A DNA stretch of 64,000 nucleotides from Brachymonas sp049977365 (GTDB taxonomy: Bacteria; Pseudomonadota; Gammaproteobacteria; Burkholderiales; Burkholderiaceae_C): the NCBI RefSeq assembly GCF_049977365.1, contig NZ_JBNGEN010000001.1:682001-746000 (forward strand), given 5' to 3'. Numbering within the stretch: the stretch's first letter is position 1; each line of letters begins with the position of its first letter. Positions 1-8,931 of this stretch are shown piece by piece. Under the pieces are notes generated by a model, which worked only from the letters and a program-made list of their open reading frames with translations, was not told the DNA's origin and made no database searches. Position numbers and translations under genes: made by a program.

Positions 1-1472
1 ATGGTGGCTGCATCAACGCTCGCCAGGGCGTCACGCCCCTTTTCGTCGCACAGCCGGTCGATGGCCAGCTCGATCTTGACGATTTCCTCGATCTGCACCA
101 GGAACCACTTGTCGATGCGGGTGAACTGGTGCACTTCATCGAGGCTCCAGCCGGCGGCAAAGGCATCGCCCACGTACCAGATCCGTTCGGGGCCGGGCTC
201 GCCGAGCTCGCGCTCCAGCGTTTCCCGGTCCTTGGTCTTTTCGTTCATGCCATCGACACCGACTTCCAGGCCGCGCAGAGCCTTCTGGAAGGATTCCTGG
301 AAGGTGCGTCCGATGGCCATCACCTCACCCACGGACTTCATCTGGGTGGTGAGGTGCCGGTCGGCTGCAGGGAATTTCTCGAAGGCGAACCGGGGAATCT
401 TGGTGACGACGTAGTCGATGGAGGGCTCGAAACTCGCGGGGGTGGCGCCGCCTGTGATCTCGTTGCGCAGCTCGTCGAGCGTGTAGCCTACGGCCAGCTT
501 GGCAGCGATCTTGGCGATCGGGAAGCCGGTGGCCTTGGAGGCGAGTGCAGACGAACGCGATACACGCGGATTCATCTCGATCACGATCATGCGCCCATCC
601 TGGGGATTGATCGAGAACTGCACGTTGGAACCGCCCGTGTCCACACCGATCTCGCGCAGGACGGCCAGCGATGCGTCGCGCATGATCTGGTATTCCTTGT
701 CGGTGAGGGTCTGTGCGGGTGCCACGGTGATGCTGTCACCGGTGTGCACGCCCATGGGGTCGAGGTTCTCGATCGAGCAGACGATGATGCAGTTGTCCTT
801 CTTGTCACGGACGACTTCCATCTCGAACTCTTTCCAGCCCACGAGCGATTCCTCGATCAGCAGCTCGCTGGTGGGAGAGGCTTCCAGACCGCGCTTGCAG
901 ATGGTCTCGAACTCCTCGGCGTTGTAGGCGATGCCGCCACCGGTGCCGCCCAGGGTGAAGCTGGGACGGATCACGACCGGGAAACCGACCTTCTGCTGCA
1001 CCTCCCAGGCCTGCTGCAGGTTGTAGGCAATGCCGGAACGCGCGGAGCCGAGCCCGATGCGGGTCATGGCTTCCTTGAACTTGAGACGGTCTTCGGCCTT
1101 GTCGATGGCTTCGGGGGTAGCGCCGATGAGCTCGACCTTGTACTTGTTGAGCACGCCGTTGCGCCACAGATCAAGGGCACAGTTCAGGGCGGTCTGCCCT
1201 CCCATGGTGGGAAGGATGGCGTCGGGCCGCTCGCGCGCGATGATCTTCTCGACAGTCTTCCAGGTGATGGGCTCGATGTAGGTGACGTCGGCCGTGTCCG
1301 GATCGGTCATGATCGTGGCAGGGTTGCTGTTGATCAGGATGACCTTGTAGCCTTCCTCGCGCAGGGCCTTGCAGGCCTGAACGCCGGAATAGTCGAACTC
1401 GCACGCCTGCCCGATGATGATCGGGCCGGCGCCGATGATGAGAATGCTTTTGATGTCTGAACGCTTGGGCAT
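1..1472 (-). CDS. carB: Carbamoyl-phosphate synthase large subunit, N-terminal part (runs off left edge)
   Basis: CarB makes carbamoyl phosphate from bicarbonate, ammonia delivered by CarA, and two ATP, feeding arginine and pyrimidine synthesis in the cytosol. The minus-strand frame opens at an ATG at 1472 and stays open to the window edge, giving about 490 of the roughly 1,070-1,080 codons usual for the family. The N terminus reads MPKRSDIKSILIIGAGPIII, the standard CarB opening with its nucleotide-binding glycine motif. The visible part covers the carboxyphosphate (first ATP-grasp) domain and the start of the oligomerisation domain. It lies 22 bp after a small unknown gene and should be co-transcribed with carA. 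The gene is cut only by the window edge. Confidence 0.97.
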   Translation of the reverse strand, partial: MPKRSDIKSILIIGAGPIIIGQACEFDYSGVQACKALREEGYKVILINSNPATIMTDPDTADVTYIEPITWKTVEKIIARERPDAILPTMGGQTALNCALDLWRNGVLNKYKVELIGATPEAIDKAEDRLKFKEAMTRIGLGSARSGIAYNLQQAWEVQQKVGFPVVIRPSFTLGGTGGGIAYNAEEFETICKRGLEASPTSELLIEESLVGWKEFEMEVVRDKKDNCIIVCSIENLDPMGVHTGDSITVAPAQTLTDKEYQIMRDASLAVLREIGVDTGGSNVQFSINPQDGRMIVIEMNPRVSRSSALASKATGFPIAKIAAKLAVGYTLDELRNEITGGATPASFEPSIDYVVTKIPRFAFEKFPAADRHLTTQMKSVGEVMAIGRTFQESFQKALRGLEVGVDGMNEKTKDRETLERELGEPGPERIWYVGDAFAAGWSLDEVHQFTRIDKWFLVQIEEIVKIELAIDRLCDEKGRDALASVDAAT

Positions 1473-1494
1473 GATGCGGTGAAATGGAATGCGG

Positions 1495-1872
1495 TTAATC
1501 GGCCTGGGGAGGTGCTGCCAGGAACTGGTCGAGCTTGGCATGCAGCGCCTGGATGCGATCCGGCGGAACCTTTTTCTGCATGAGCTGGATGAGACCATCG
1601 CCTTCGATCATGGGGCGCAGCACCTGCACCTCGGCAGGATGGAAGGTCTCGTTCCAGTCGGCCAGCTCGGCCTGGAATTCCTCGTCGGTCCAGTTCTTGC
1701 CCTTGGCGATGAAGATCACCAGAGGCATGGCCTTCTTTTCGAGAAAGTGTTTCTTGTACGGCTTCTGCTGCCAGCGCGCGGAGAACCAGTCGCGATCTGC
1801 ACCCTCCAGGGTCAGGATCCGCTTGTTGACCGCCCTTTCGAGCGCTGCCAGAGGAAAGCTGAAGAGCTTCAT
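1495..1872 (-). CDS. Unrecognised 125-aa protein between carA and carB
   Basis: I do not recognise a family. The ATG at 1872 lies 10 bp after the carA stop and the stop lies 22 bp before carB, so it is almost certainly translated from the carAB transcript. The protein is soluble in appearance, with no signal peptide or membrane segment. It is rich in Lys, Trp and Phe in its first half (for example WQQKPYKKHFLEKK near residue 34) and has a helical, charged C-terminal half. The start MKLFSFPLAALERAVNKRIL is not a secretion signal. Placement suggests a role tied to carbamoyl-phosphate synthesis or its regulation, but that is inference from position only. Confidence 0.75.
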   Translation of the reverse strand: MKLFSFPLAALERAVNKRILTLEGADRDWFSARWQQKPYKKHFLEKKAMPLVIFIAKGKNWTDEEFQAELADWNETFHPAEVQVLRPMIEGDGLIQLMQKKVPPDRIQALHAKLDQFLAAPPQAD

Positions 1873-1882
1873 GGCCCGCGCC

Positions 1883-3061
1883 TCAGGCCGCCACGGTCTT
1901 GTGCTCGCGCATCAGACCGGTGAACTTGTCGAACAGGTAGGCAATGTCGTGCGGGCCCGGAGAGGCCTCGGGGTGGCCCTGGAAGCAGAAAGCCGGCCGA
2001 TCGGTGCGCTCAAGGCCCTGCAGGGTATTGTCGAACAGGCTGACGTGGGTCGGGCGCAGGGTAGCAGGCAGGGTCTTTTCGTCCACGGCGAAACCGTGGT
2101 TCTGGCTGGTGATGCTGACGCGCCCGTTGTCCAGGTTCTTGACGGGATGGTTGGCCCCATGGTGGCCAAACTTCATCTTGAAGGTCTTCGCGCCGCTGGC
2201 GAGCGCCATGAGCTGATGTCCCAGACAGATGCCGAAGGTGGGTACGCCGCTGTCGATGATGCGCGTGATGGCCTCGATGGCATAGGTGCAGGGCTCGGGA
2301 TCGCCGGGGCCGTTGCTCAGGAACACTCCGTCCGGATGCAGCGCCAGCACGTCGGCAGCGGGTGTCTGGGCCGGCACCACGGTGATGCGGCAGCCACGCT
2401 CGGCGAGCATGCGCAGGATGTTGTACTTGACGCCGAAATCGTAGGCCACGACGTGGAACTCAGGAGCCTGCTGGGTGCCGTGCCCCTTGCCCAGATGCCA
2501 CTCGGTCTGCGTCCATTCGTAGACAGCCTTGCAGGTCACGACCTTGGCAAGATCAAGCCCTGCCATGTGGGGCGCCGCCTGGGCTGCTGCAATGGCCTGT
2601 TCGCGCTCGGTCTGTGACGGCGCCTGACTGTGGTTCAGTGCCAGAATGCAGCCATTCTGTGCCCCATGGGTGCGCAGATGCCGCGTGAGGCGTCGGGTAT
2701 CGATGCCGGCAATGGCCACGGTGCCCGCCTGCTGCAGGTATTGCTGCAAAGTGGCAGTGCTGCGGAAGTTGGAGGCAAGCAGGGGCAGGTTCTTGATGAT
2801 GAGCCCGGCGGCAGCGACCTGTGCGGACTCGATGTCCTCGGAATTGGTGCCGTAGTTGCCGATGTGCGGATAGGTCAGGGTAACGATCTGGCCGCTGTAG
2901 CTGGGATCGGTCAGGATTTCCTGATAGCCGGTGAGGGAGGTGTTGAAAACGACTTCGCCGATGGTGCTGCCGGGTGCACCAATGGATTGACCGACAAATG
3001 TAGTGCCATCAGCCAGAGCCAGGATGGCAGTGGGGAAAGGCGCCTGTTGGGACAAGAGCAC
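1883..3061 (-). CDS. carA: Carbamoyl-phosphate synthase small (glutaminase) subunit
   Basis: CarA hydrolyses glutamine and channels ammonia to CarB. The N-terminal CarA domain contains GEVVFNTSLTGYQEILTDPS. The C-terminal class I glutamine amidotransferase domain shows the nucleophile motif FGICLGHQL and the His/Glu pair in FQGHPEASPGPHD. I chose the GTG at 3061 because a GGAG ribosome-binding site lies 7 bp upstream and the resulting 392 residues fit the family (about 380). The in-frame extension to 3199 adds 46 residues with no homology to CarA. A TATAAT box at 3226-3231 leaves a leader of about 160 nt. It heads the operon carA, unknown gene, carB. Confidence 0.96.
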   Translation of the reverse strand: MLLSQQAPFPTAILALADGTTFVGQSIGAPGSTIGEVVFNTSLTGYQEILTDPSYSGQIVTLTYPHIGNYGTNSEDIESAQVAAAGLIIKNLPLLASNFRSTATLQQYLQQAGTVAIAGIDTRRLTRHLRTHGAQNGCILALNHSQAPSQTEREQAIAAAQAAPHMAGLDLAKVVTCKAVYEWTQTEWHLGKGHGTQQAPEFHVVAYDFGVKYNILRMLAERGCRITVVPAQTPAADVLALHPDGVFLSNGPGDPEPCTYAIEAITRIIDSGVPTFGICLGHQLMALASGAKTFKMKFGHHGANHPVKNLDNGRVSITSQNHGFAVDEKTLPATLRPTHVSLFDNTLQGLERTDRPAFCFQGHPEASPGPHDIAYLFDKFTGLMREHKTVAA

Positions 3062-3225
3062 GTGGTTCTCCGTATGGGGGGAGGAAGGAATCGTTGAATG
3101 AAGACAACGGGCTGCCTGCGTCACCCAAGAACCACCATGCCCTTGCGGGGTGCATGGTCTCAGCACCAAAAAAGCATGTGAACTCGGAAATCGCGGCAAG
3201 CGCCGGGTGTGCTGTGAAGCGCCCC

Positions 3226-3231
3226 ATTATA
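3226..3231 (-). promoter_or_regulatory. Probable -10 box of the carA promoter
   Basis: A perfect TATAAT reads on the minus strand in the 202-bp gap between the methyltransferase gene and carA. No good -35 hexamer is present at 17 bp. It would give a leader of about 160 nt before the GTG start, long enough for pyrimidine- or arginine-responsive control, although no known leader motif was recognised. Confidence 0.5.
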
Positions 3232-3263
3232 GCCGAGGCACTTTCACCCTACCCCTTTCGGGA

Positions 3264-4052
3264 TCAGGGCCTCCCGGTGCCGACCACGCTGGCATGCAGG
3301 CATATGGCAGCGGCAGCGGCCACATTGAGAGACTCCTCTCCCCCAGGCTGCACAATGCGCAGCAGCAGGTCAGCCCGCTCGACCAAGGCGGGTTGCACGC
3401 CCTGCCCTTCATGCCCCATCACCCACGCGCAGGGCGAAGGCAACAGGGTGTCGTGCACCCAGCGGTCACCCTGCAGATGGGTGACGAGCAGGGGCACTTC
3501 GAGCGCCAGCACATCCGCCGCATCCAGTCCCTCGTGCAGCTGCAGGCCGAAATGCGCGCCCATGCCAGCGCGCAGCACCTTGGCAGACCACAGGGCCGCC
3601 GTACCCTTGAGCGCCAGCACCTGGCGGAAGCCCATGGCCCCCGCAGTCCGCAGAATGGAGCCGACATTGCCGGCATCCTGAATGCGGTCGAGCACCACCG
3701 TGTTCTGCTGCAGCCGCAGGGGATGGCGCAGATCCCCGAGCCGCACCACGAACCCCATCCATGCCGGAGATTCCAGCCCGCTGATCCGCGCGAACAGGGC
3801 ATCGTCCAGAATGGCGACCCGCTCTGCGGCTGCCGACCAGGAAGCGGGAGCCCGTGCATGCCCCGATGCGGAAAACACAGCCCATTCCGGTCGCACACCC
3901 CGTTCAAGTGCAGCACGGCAGAGATGGTCTCCTTCGATCCAGACTTTTCCGGAACGCCGGTAGGCGCCATTGTCCTGGGACAGACGGCGCAATTCGGCCA
4001 ACAGGGGATTGTGGGCAGAGCTGATGTGCACAAGGCGACTGTCGGTGGTCAT
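3264..4052 (-). CDS. TrmH/SpoU-family RNA 2'-O-methyltransferase
   Basis: A SPOUT-class methyltransferase expected to transfer a methyl group from S-adenosylmethionine to a ribose of rRNA or tRNA. The N-terminal substrate-binding domain is followed by the SpoU motifs: motif 1 around LDRIQDAGNVGSILRTA (residues about 122-138), motif 2 VMGHEGQGV (near 212) and motif 3 PGGEESLNVAAAAAI (near 235), which together form the knotted SAM site. The length of 262 residues is normal. Its ATG overlaps the end of rnhB by 4 bp (ATGA), so it is the last gene of the lipid A run. The exact modified nucleotide cannot be told from sequence. Confidence 0.9.
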   Translation of the reverse strand: MTTDSRLVHISSAHNPLLAELRRLSQDNGAYRRSGKVWIEGDHLCRAALERGVRPEWAVFSASGHARAPASWSAAAERVAILDDALFARISGLESPAWMGFVVRLGDLRHPLRLQQNTVVLDRIQDAGNVGSILRTAGAMGFRQVLALKGTAALWSAKVLRAGMGAHFGLQLHEGLDAADVLALEVPLLVTHLQGDRWVHDTLLPSPCAWVMGHEGQGVQPALVERADLLLRIVQPGGEESLNVAAAAAICLHASVVGTGRP

Positions 4053-4699
4053 GAGGTCTTCCTGACTTCGAGCAAAGGAGGAACGACCAGCACCTGAGCC
4101 ACAGGGGCAAAGCTGCGCCTGTGAGCGGGCGTGGCCCCGAGCGCCTGCAGGGCACGGAGATGCACAGCCGTGCCGTAGCCCTTGTGCCGAGCGAATCCAT
4201 ATCCGGGATAGGCCGCTTCAAGCTCCTGGCACATGCGGTCGCGAGTGACCTTGGCGAGGATGGAAGCAGCCGAAATGGCTGGCACCTTCGCATCGCCCTT
4301 GACAATGGCTTCCGCCCGCACCTTGAGCACAGGCAGACGGTTGCCATCCACCAGCACCTTGGCAGGCAGCAGACGCAGCCCCTCCACGGCACGGCGCATG
4401 GCCAGCATGGTGGCCTGCAGGATGTTGAGGGTATCGATCTCCTCAACGCTGGCCTGGGCAATGCTGCAGCACAACGCCTTGTGGAGAATCTCGTCATAGA
4501 GCAGCTCGCGCCGTGCGGCACTGAGCTTCTTGGAGTCGGCAAGCCCCTCGATCGGCGCATGCGCATTCAGAATGACCGCAGCCGCCACGACGGGCCCCGC
4601 GAGAGGGCCGCGTCCGGCTTCGTCGACTCCGGCCATGAGGCCTGGCACATCCCATGGCAGGGTGGCCTGTTCAGCGTGCAACAAGTTCGGCGATCGCAT
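4049..4699 (-). CDS. rnhB: Ribonuclease HII
   Basis: RNase HII cleaves RNA in RNA/DNA hybrids and starts ribonucleotide excision repair. The family signature GVDEAGRGPLAGPVV with the catalytic Asp and Glu lies near residue 24, followed by the downstream acidic residues in LADSKKLS and VDGN. I chose the ATG at 4699 (216 residues). An in-frame TTG at 4747 would add 16 residues lying inside lpxB and is less likely. With either start the gene overlaps the 3' end of lpxB, as in many lpxA-lpxB-rnhB operons. No strong ribosome-binding site is visible, so translation is probably coupled to lpxB. Confidence 0.94.
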   Translation of the reverse strand: MRSPNLLHAEQATLPWDVPGLMAGVDEAGRGPLAGPVVAAAVILNAHAPIEGLADSKKLSAARRELLYDEILHKALCCSIAQASVEEIDTLNILQATMLAMRRAVEGLRLLPAKVLVDGNRLPVLKVRAEAIVKGDAKVPAISAASILAKVTRDRMCQELEAAYPGYGFARHKGYGTAVHLRALQALGATPAHRRSFAPVAQVLVVPPLLEVRKTS

Positions 4700-5831
4700 G
4701 GGTGGCAAGTGCGGACGTATCGCGCCGCAGGAGAAGATGGAGGTCAAGGAATCGATGCTGAAGGGCTGCTACCCGGCCCGGATCATCGAGCCATTGCCCC
4801 AGCGCATCGGCCAGGGCATCGGGGGTGGCCGCATCCTGCAGCAGTTCTGGAACCACGAAGTCGCGGCACAGAATGTTGGGCAATCCAACCCAGGGCTGCA
4901 GCTGCTTGCGCCGCATCAGACGCGCCGATAGGGGATGCATGGCGTAGGCAATGACCATGGGGCGCTTGAGCAGGGCGGCTTCCAGCGTGGCCGTACCACT
5001 GGCAATCAGGGTGACGTCACAGGCGGTCAGTGCCTCGTGCGACTGTCCATCCAGCACCTGCAGCCAGTCCTCTGCGTCTGCTGCGCGCACCAGATCCTGC
5101 AGCCGTTCCCGTTGTGCAGGCACGGCCGGCAACACGGCCCTCAGACCGGGGCGCATGGCTCGCAGCCGCTGTGCGGCCTGCACGAAGCGATCCCCCAGAT
5201 AATGCACCTCGGAATTGCGACTGCCCGGCAACAGGGCCAGCACCTCCGCATCCTGAGGCAACCCCAGCAGGGTCCGTGCCGCCGCACGATCAGGCTCCAG
5301 CGGCAGGACTCCGGCCAGCGGATGCCCCACATAGGTCGCCGGGATGCCCTCCTGCGCCAGAAGCGCAGGCTCGAACGGAAAAATGCACAGAACGTGGTCG
5401 GCTGCCTCGCGCAGGCTATGCACCCGCTCCGGGCGCCAGGCCCAGATGGACGGACAGACGAAATGCACCGTGCGCACTCCACGTGCGCGCAGCGACTTCT
5501 CGAGCCCGAGATTGAAGTCCGGGGCATCGACCCCGACGAACACATCGGGCCGAGCGGCCAGCAGCCGCTCCCGAAGCCGGTTGCGGATGCGCCAGATGCC
5601 TGCCACGCGGCGCAGCACTTCGAGGCTGTAGCCGTGCACGGCCAGCGCATCGCTCGGCCACCAGGCCTCGAATCCCTCGGTCCGCATTCTGGCGCCGCCG
5701 ATGCCAAAGCTGGTCAGCGCGGGCCATTGCGCCTTTGCCCCCTGCAGCAACAGGCTGGCCAGAAGATCGCCCGAGGCCTCTCCAGCCACCAGCGCCATGC
5801 GCAGGGCCTGTGGGATGCTGAAAGTAGTCAT
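4671..5831 (-). CDS. lpxB: Lipid-A-disaccharide synthase
   Basis: LpxB (glycosyltransferase family 19) joins UDP-2,3-diacylglucosamine and lipid X to make the beta-1,6 disaccharide of lipid A at the inner face of the cytoplasmic membrane. Visible motifs include VAGEASGDLLASLLLQGA near the N terminus, GIGGARM, GVDAPDFN, YVGHPL and LLPGSRNSEV, all standard for the family. The length of 386 residues is typical. Its ATG overlaps the stop of the upstream glycosyltransferase by 4 bp, so it is translationally coupled to that gene rather than directly to lpxA. Confidence 0.97.
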   Translation of the reverse strand: MTTFSIPQALRMALVAGEASGDLLASLLLQGAKAQWPALTSFGIGGARMRTEGFEAWWPSDALAVHGYSLEVLRRVAGIWRIRNRLRERLLAARPDVFVGVDAPDFNLGLEKSLRARGVRTVHFVCPSIWAWRPERVHSLREAADHVLCIFPFEPALLAQEGIPATYVGHPLAGVLPLEPDRAAARTLLGLPQDAEVLALLPGSRNSEVHYLGDRFVQAAQRLRAMRPGLRAVLPAVPAQRERLQDLVRAADAEDWLQVLDGQSHEALTACDVTLIASGTATLEAALLKRPMVIAYAMHPLSARLMRRKQLQPWVGLPNILCRDFVVPELLQDAATPDALADALGQWLDDPGRVAALQHRFLDLHLLLRRDTSALATHAIAELVAR

Positions 5832-6661
5832 GGCTGCAGCCCCTGCCCGCCAGAAGGGGCATATTCAACCGTCAAGGGACAGATGCCCTTGCGAGGCGCA
5901 TCGAGCACAGCCTGCAGAGAGGACAGGCGTGCACAGATGTCCAGAGTCACCTGTTCCGCTTGCTCCCTGTCGGCGGGCTGGATGCGATCATCCGACTCCC
6001 CCCACAGGTGCTGGCGCAACAGCCGCTCCGCATGGATGCCGGCATGGAAATAATGCCGTACACCGGGCCCCTCCCACAGGGTACCGACCACGGAAGACCG
6101 CGTGAGCGCAATGCCGAGCGCTGCATCCTCACCGCCCAGTCGGCGGAACAGGGCATCCTCCGGGAATCCCCCAGCCGCCAGAAACAGGGAACGCCGACAG
6201 ACGATATTGCCCCCGACCGTCATGGACAGCACCTGCCAGGCATGGGCGAATTGCGCATGCTGTACATACACCTCAGGAAAATCCACAGGGGTGAGCCGGA
6301 GACGGACCATGCCAATGTGTGCATGCAGGTGCAGCGCCATCAAGGCTGCATCCAGGGCATGTGCCTCATACGCATCATCTGCATCCAGAAATGCCAGACA
6401 GTCTGCATCGGACTGCCATGCCCCCACATTGCGGGCTGCAGCCACCCCGCGATTGCAGGGCTGCCTCCAGAGTCGAACGCGCGCAGGCTCGCAGCGTGCC
6501 CAATCCGCCATGCGATCAGCAGTGCCATCGGTGGAAGCATCGTCCACCAGCCAGACGCTGCGCACGCCGGGCTGGCCGAGGGCGCTCTCGGCAGCGCGAT
6601 CCAGAGTGGACTCCGCATTGAAGCAGGGGATGACGACATCCAGTACCGGCGGTACGCTCAC
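5828..6661 (-). CDS. Family 2 glycosyltransferase inserted between lpxA and lpxB
   Basis: A GT-A fold transferase. The N terminus shows VVIPCFNAESTL, the nucleotide-sugar loop LVDDASTDGT (near residue 38) and the metal-binding FLDADDAYEA (near residue 91). No membrane segment is evident, so it probably works at the cytosolic face of the inner membrane. The start is a GTG at 6661, 11 bp after lpxA, and the stop overlaps the lpxB ATG. It therefore sits inside the lipid A operon, where lpxA and lpxB are normally adjacent. A role in lipooligosaccharide modification or core synthesis is inference; donor and acceptor cannot be named. Confidence 0.85.
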   Translation of the reverse strand: MSVPPVLDVVIPCFNAESTLDRAAESALGQPGVRSVWLVDDASTDGTADRMADWARCEPARVRLWRQPCNRGVAAARNVGAWQSDADCLAFLDADDAYEAHALDAALMALHLHAHIGMVRLRLTPVDFPEVYVQHAQFAHAWQVLSMTVGGNIVCRRSLFLAAGGFPEDALFRRLGGEDAALGIALTRSSVVGTLWEGPGVRHYFHAGIHAERLLRQHLWGESDDRIQPADREQAEQVTLDICARLSSLQAVLDAPRKGICPLTVEYAPSGGQGLQP

Positions 6662-6672
6662 TGCGTTGACTC

Positions 6673-7461
6673 TCAGCGCACGATGCCGCGCGTGGATTCT
6701 GCCAGGAACCCCAGCATGAGCTGCACGTCCTCCTGCGCCTCGGGATACTCCTCCAGCAGAGCCGCCATGCGGATCTTGGCATCATCGAGGGTCAGTCCCT
6801 CGCGATACAGCAGGCGATACATGCGCTTGACTGCAGCCATGCGTGCTGGCCCGAATCCCCGGCGACGCAGGCCCTCGATATTGAAGCCACGCGCCGAAGA
6901 GGGATTGCCGTCCGCCATGATGAACGGCGGCACATCCTGGCTGATGGCCGACGAAAACCCGATGAAGGCATACGCACCGATCTTGACGAATTGGTGCACA
7001 CCGCTCAATCCCCCCACGGTCACCCAGTCACCCAGACGCACATGCCCTGCCAGCGTGGCATTGTTGGCCAGCGTGGCGTGGTTGCCCAGCTGCACGTCAT
7101 GCGCGACATGCACATAGGCCATGATCCAGTTGTCGTTGCCGATGCGCGTACAGCCGCTGTCCTGGGCTGTACCGGTGTTGAAGGTGCAGTATTCACGCAC
7201 CATGTTGCGGTCACCGATCTCCAGGCGGGTCGGCTCCCCCGCATACTTCTTGTCCTGCGGTACGCCGCCTATGGAACTGAAGGGGTGGAAGACATTGTCC
7301 TCCCCGATGGTCGTATGTCCGGAAAGAACGCAATGGGCTCCCACCCGGGTGCCCCGGCCGATGCGGACCTGGGCTCCCACGACGGCATAGGGCCCAATCT
7401 CGACATCCGAAGCCAGCTCGGCCCCGGAATCCACCAGCGCGGTAGGATGAACGATGGCCAT
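6673..7461 (-). CDS. lpxA: Acyl-ACP:UDP-N-acetylglucosamine O-acyltransferase
   Basis: LpxA catalyses the first step of lipid A synthesis, transferring a 3-hydroxyacyl chain from acyl carrier protein to UDP-GlcNAc. The 262-residue protein shows the left-handed beta-helix hexapeptide repeats, the GGVPQDKKYAGE segment, the catalytic His in YVHVAHDVQLGN near residue 122, and the C-terminal helical region with EGLRRRGF. It follows fabZ by 16 bp in the lpxD-fabZ-lpxA order. Confidence 0.97.
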   Translation of the reverse strand: MAIVHPTALVDSGAELASDVEIGPYAVVGAQVRIGRGTRVGAHCVLSGHTTIGEDNVFHPFSSIGGVPQDKKYAGEPTRLEIGDRNMVREYCTFNTGTAQDSGCTRIGNDNWIMAYVHVAHDVQLGNHATLANNATLAGHVRLGDWVTVGGLSGVHQFVKIGAYAFIGFSSAISQDVPPFIMADGNPSSARGFNIEGLRRRGFGPARMAAVKRMYRLLYREGLTLDDAKIRMAALLEEYPEAQEDVQLMLGFLAESTRGIVR

Positions 7462-7477
7462 GCAGCGCCCCCTCCCG

Positions 7478-7933
7478 TCAGATCTCGACGCGGCGCACGG
7501 TGCACATCAGATCGGCCTCGCACACCACCTCGCCATCGACAGAGCCGACTGCATGAAACTTGTAGATACCGCCGCGCGCGCGCTCCGACGTGGTTTCCAT
7601 CACGAGCTGATCCCCGGGCTCGACCGGGCGCTTGAATCGCGCATTGTCGATACCGACGAAGTAGTACACCACATCCGGATCGATGCGGTTACTGTCCGGG
7701 GGCAGCAGCAGCAGTGCGGAGGTCTGCGCGAGCGCTTCCAGAATCAGCACTCCCGGCATGACAGGCCGGTGCGGAAAATGCCCCACGAAGAACGGCTCGT
7801 TGATCGTGACATTCTTGAGGGCCTTGATCCGCTTGCCGGCATCGACCTCCACCACGCGATCCACCAGAAGGAACGGATAACGGTGGGGCAGGCGCTTGAG
7901 AATCTGGTGGATGTCGATCACGGGGGCAGTCAT
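7478..7933 (-). CDS. fabZ: 3-hydroxyacyl-ACP dehydratase FabZ
   Basis: FabZ removes water from 3-hydroxyacyl-ACP in fatty acid elongation, competing with LpxA and LpxD for the same pool. The hot-dog fold signature is clear: LPHRYPFLLVDRVVE near residue 15 and the catalytic His in VGHFPHRPVMPGVLILEALAQ. The 151-residue length is normal. The ATG at 7933 overlaps the lpxD stop by 4 bp, and longer in-frame extensions into lpxD lack homology. Confidence 0.97.
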   Translation of the reverse strand: MTAPVIDIHQILKRLPHRYPFLLVDRVVEVDAGKRIKALKNVTINEPFFVGHFPHRPVMPGVLILEALAQTSALLLLPPDSNRIDPDVVYYFVGIDNARFKRPVEPGDQLVMETTSERARGGIYKFHAVGSVDGEVVCEADLMCTVRRVEI

Positions 7934-8931
7934 TTTGAGGCAGTCAGAGTAGAGAGTTGTCGTTCGAGGGAGCGGATGCGCTCGCGCAGCTTGTAGAGCT
8001 GGCGCACAGTGGCCGCATTCTTTTCCCATGTCGCATTATCGTCGATGGGGAAGAAGCCGGTATAGGCTCCCGGCTTGAGAAGCGAATGGGTCACCATGGA
8101 AGTGGCGGACACATGCACCCCATCGGCTATGGTCAGGTGTCCGGCAATGTTCACCGCACCGCCGATGGTGCAGTGCGCACCGATATGGGCACTGCCGGCA
8201 ATGCCTGTGCAGGCTGCCATGGCCGTGCGTTCCCCCACCTGGACGTTGTGGGCAATCATGATCAGATTGTCGAGCTTGACGCCATCGCCAATGACGGTAT
8301 CTTCGATGGCTCCCCGGTCGATGCAGGTATTGGCACCGATCTCCACATGATCCCCGATGCGCACAGCTCCGAGCTGCTCGATCTTGATCCAGTCGCCCTT
8401 CTCGTGGGCAAATCCGAACCCATCGGCACCGATCACCACACCAGGATGAAGAATGCAGTGCGCTCCGATCCGGCAACCTGCGCTCACGGTGACCCGCGAC
8501 TTGAGCCAGGTGTATGCCCCGATGCGCGCGCCCCGCTCGACCACGCACAAAGGCCCGATGATAGCGGTCGGATCCACCTCCGCCCCCTCTTCCACAACGG
8601 CAGAAGGATGGATGTGATACTCGGGAACAGGATGGTGTGTGGCACGCCACCACTGGCTCAGATAGGCCCACCACACATAAGGCTGAGGAACCACGAGACA
8701 GCAAAGCCCTTTCTCAAGGGCATGCGCCTCCATGGCAGGCGCCACGATCACGCATCCTGCCTCCGTGGTTTCCAGCGCAGCCGACAGCTTCGGATCGGAA
8801 AGGAAAGTGATGCTGTCCGGCGTAGCGGAGTCGATCGGCGCAAGACGCGCGATCATCCGTGCGGCGTCGCCATGCAATACCCCTCCGTGCTCGCGCATGG
8901 CCTCGACAATCTGCCCAAGACGTACCGACAT
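7930..8931 (-). CDS. lpxD: UDP-3-O-acylglucosamine N-acyltransferase
   Basis: LpxD adds the second 3-hydroxyacyl chain to the amino group of UDP-3-O-acylglucosamine. An N-terminal uridine-binding domain (SVRLGQIVE at the start, SITFLSDPK near residue 40) is followed by hexapeptide beta-helix repeats, with HPGVVIGADGFGFAHE and the catalytic His region IMIAHNVQVGE, then a C-terminal helix. I chose the ATG at 8931 (333 residues) because an AGGAG site precedes it and the in-frame extension to 9033 is not LpxD-like. Confidence 0.96.
   Translation of the reverse strand: MSVRLGQIVEAMREHGGVLHGDAARMIARLAPIDSATPDSITFLSDPKLSAALETTEAGCVIVAPAMEAHALEKGLCCLVVPQPYVWWAYLSQWWRATHHPVPEYHIHPSAVVEEGAEVDPTAIIGPLCVVERGARIGAYTWLKSRVTVSAGCRIGAHCILHPGVVIGADGFGFAHEKGDWIKIEQLGAVRIGDHVEIGANTCIDRGAIEDTVIGDGVKLDNLIMIAHNVQVGERTAMAACTGIAGSAHIGAHCTIGGAVNIAGHLTIADGVHVSATSMVTHSLLKPGAYTGFFPIDDNATWEKNAATVRQLYKLRERIRSLERQLSTLTASK

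Noticed and set aside
3062..3199. N-terminal extension of CarA from an upstream start
   Set aside because: The extra 46 residues are not CarA-like, and the GTG at 3061 has a well-placed ribosome-binding site.
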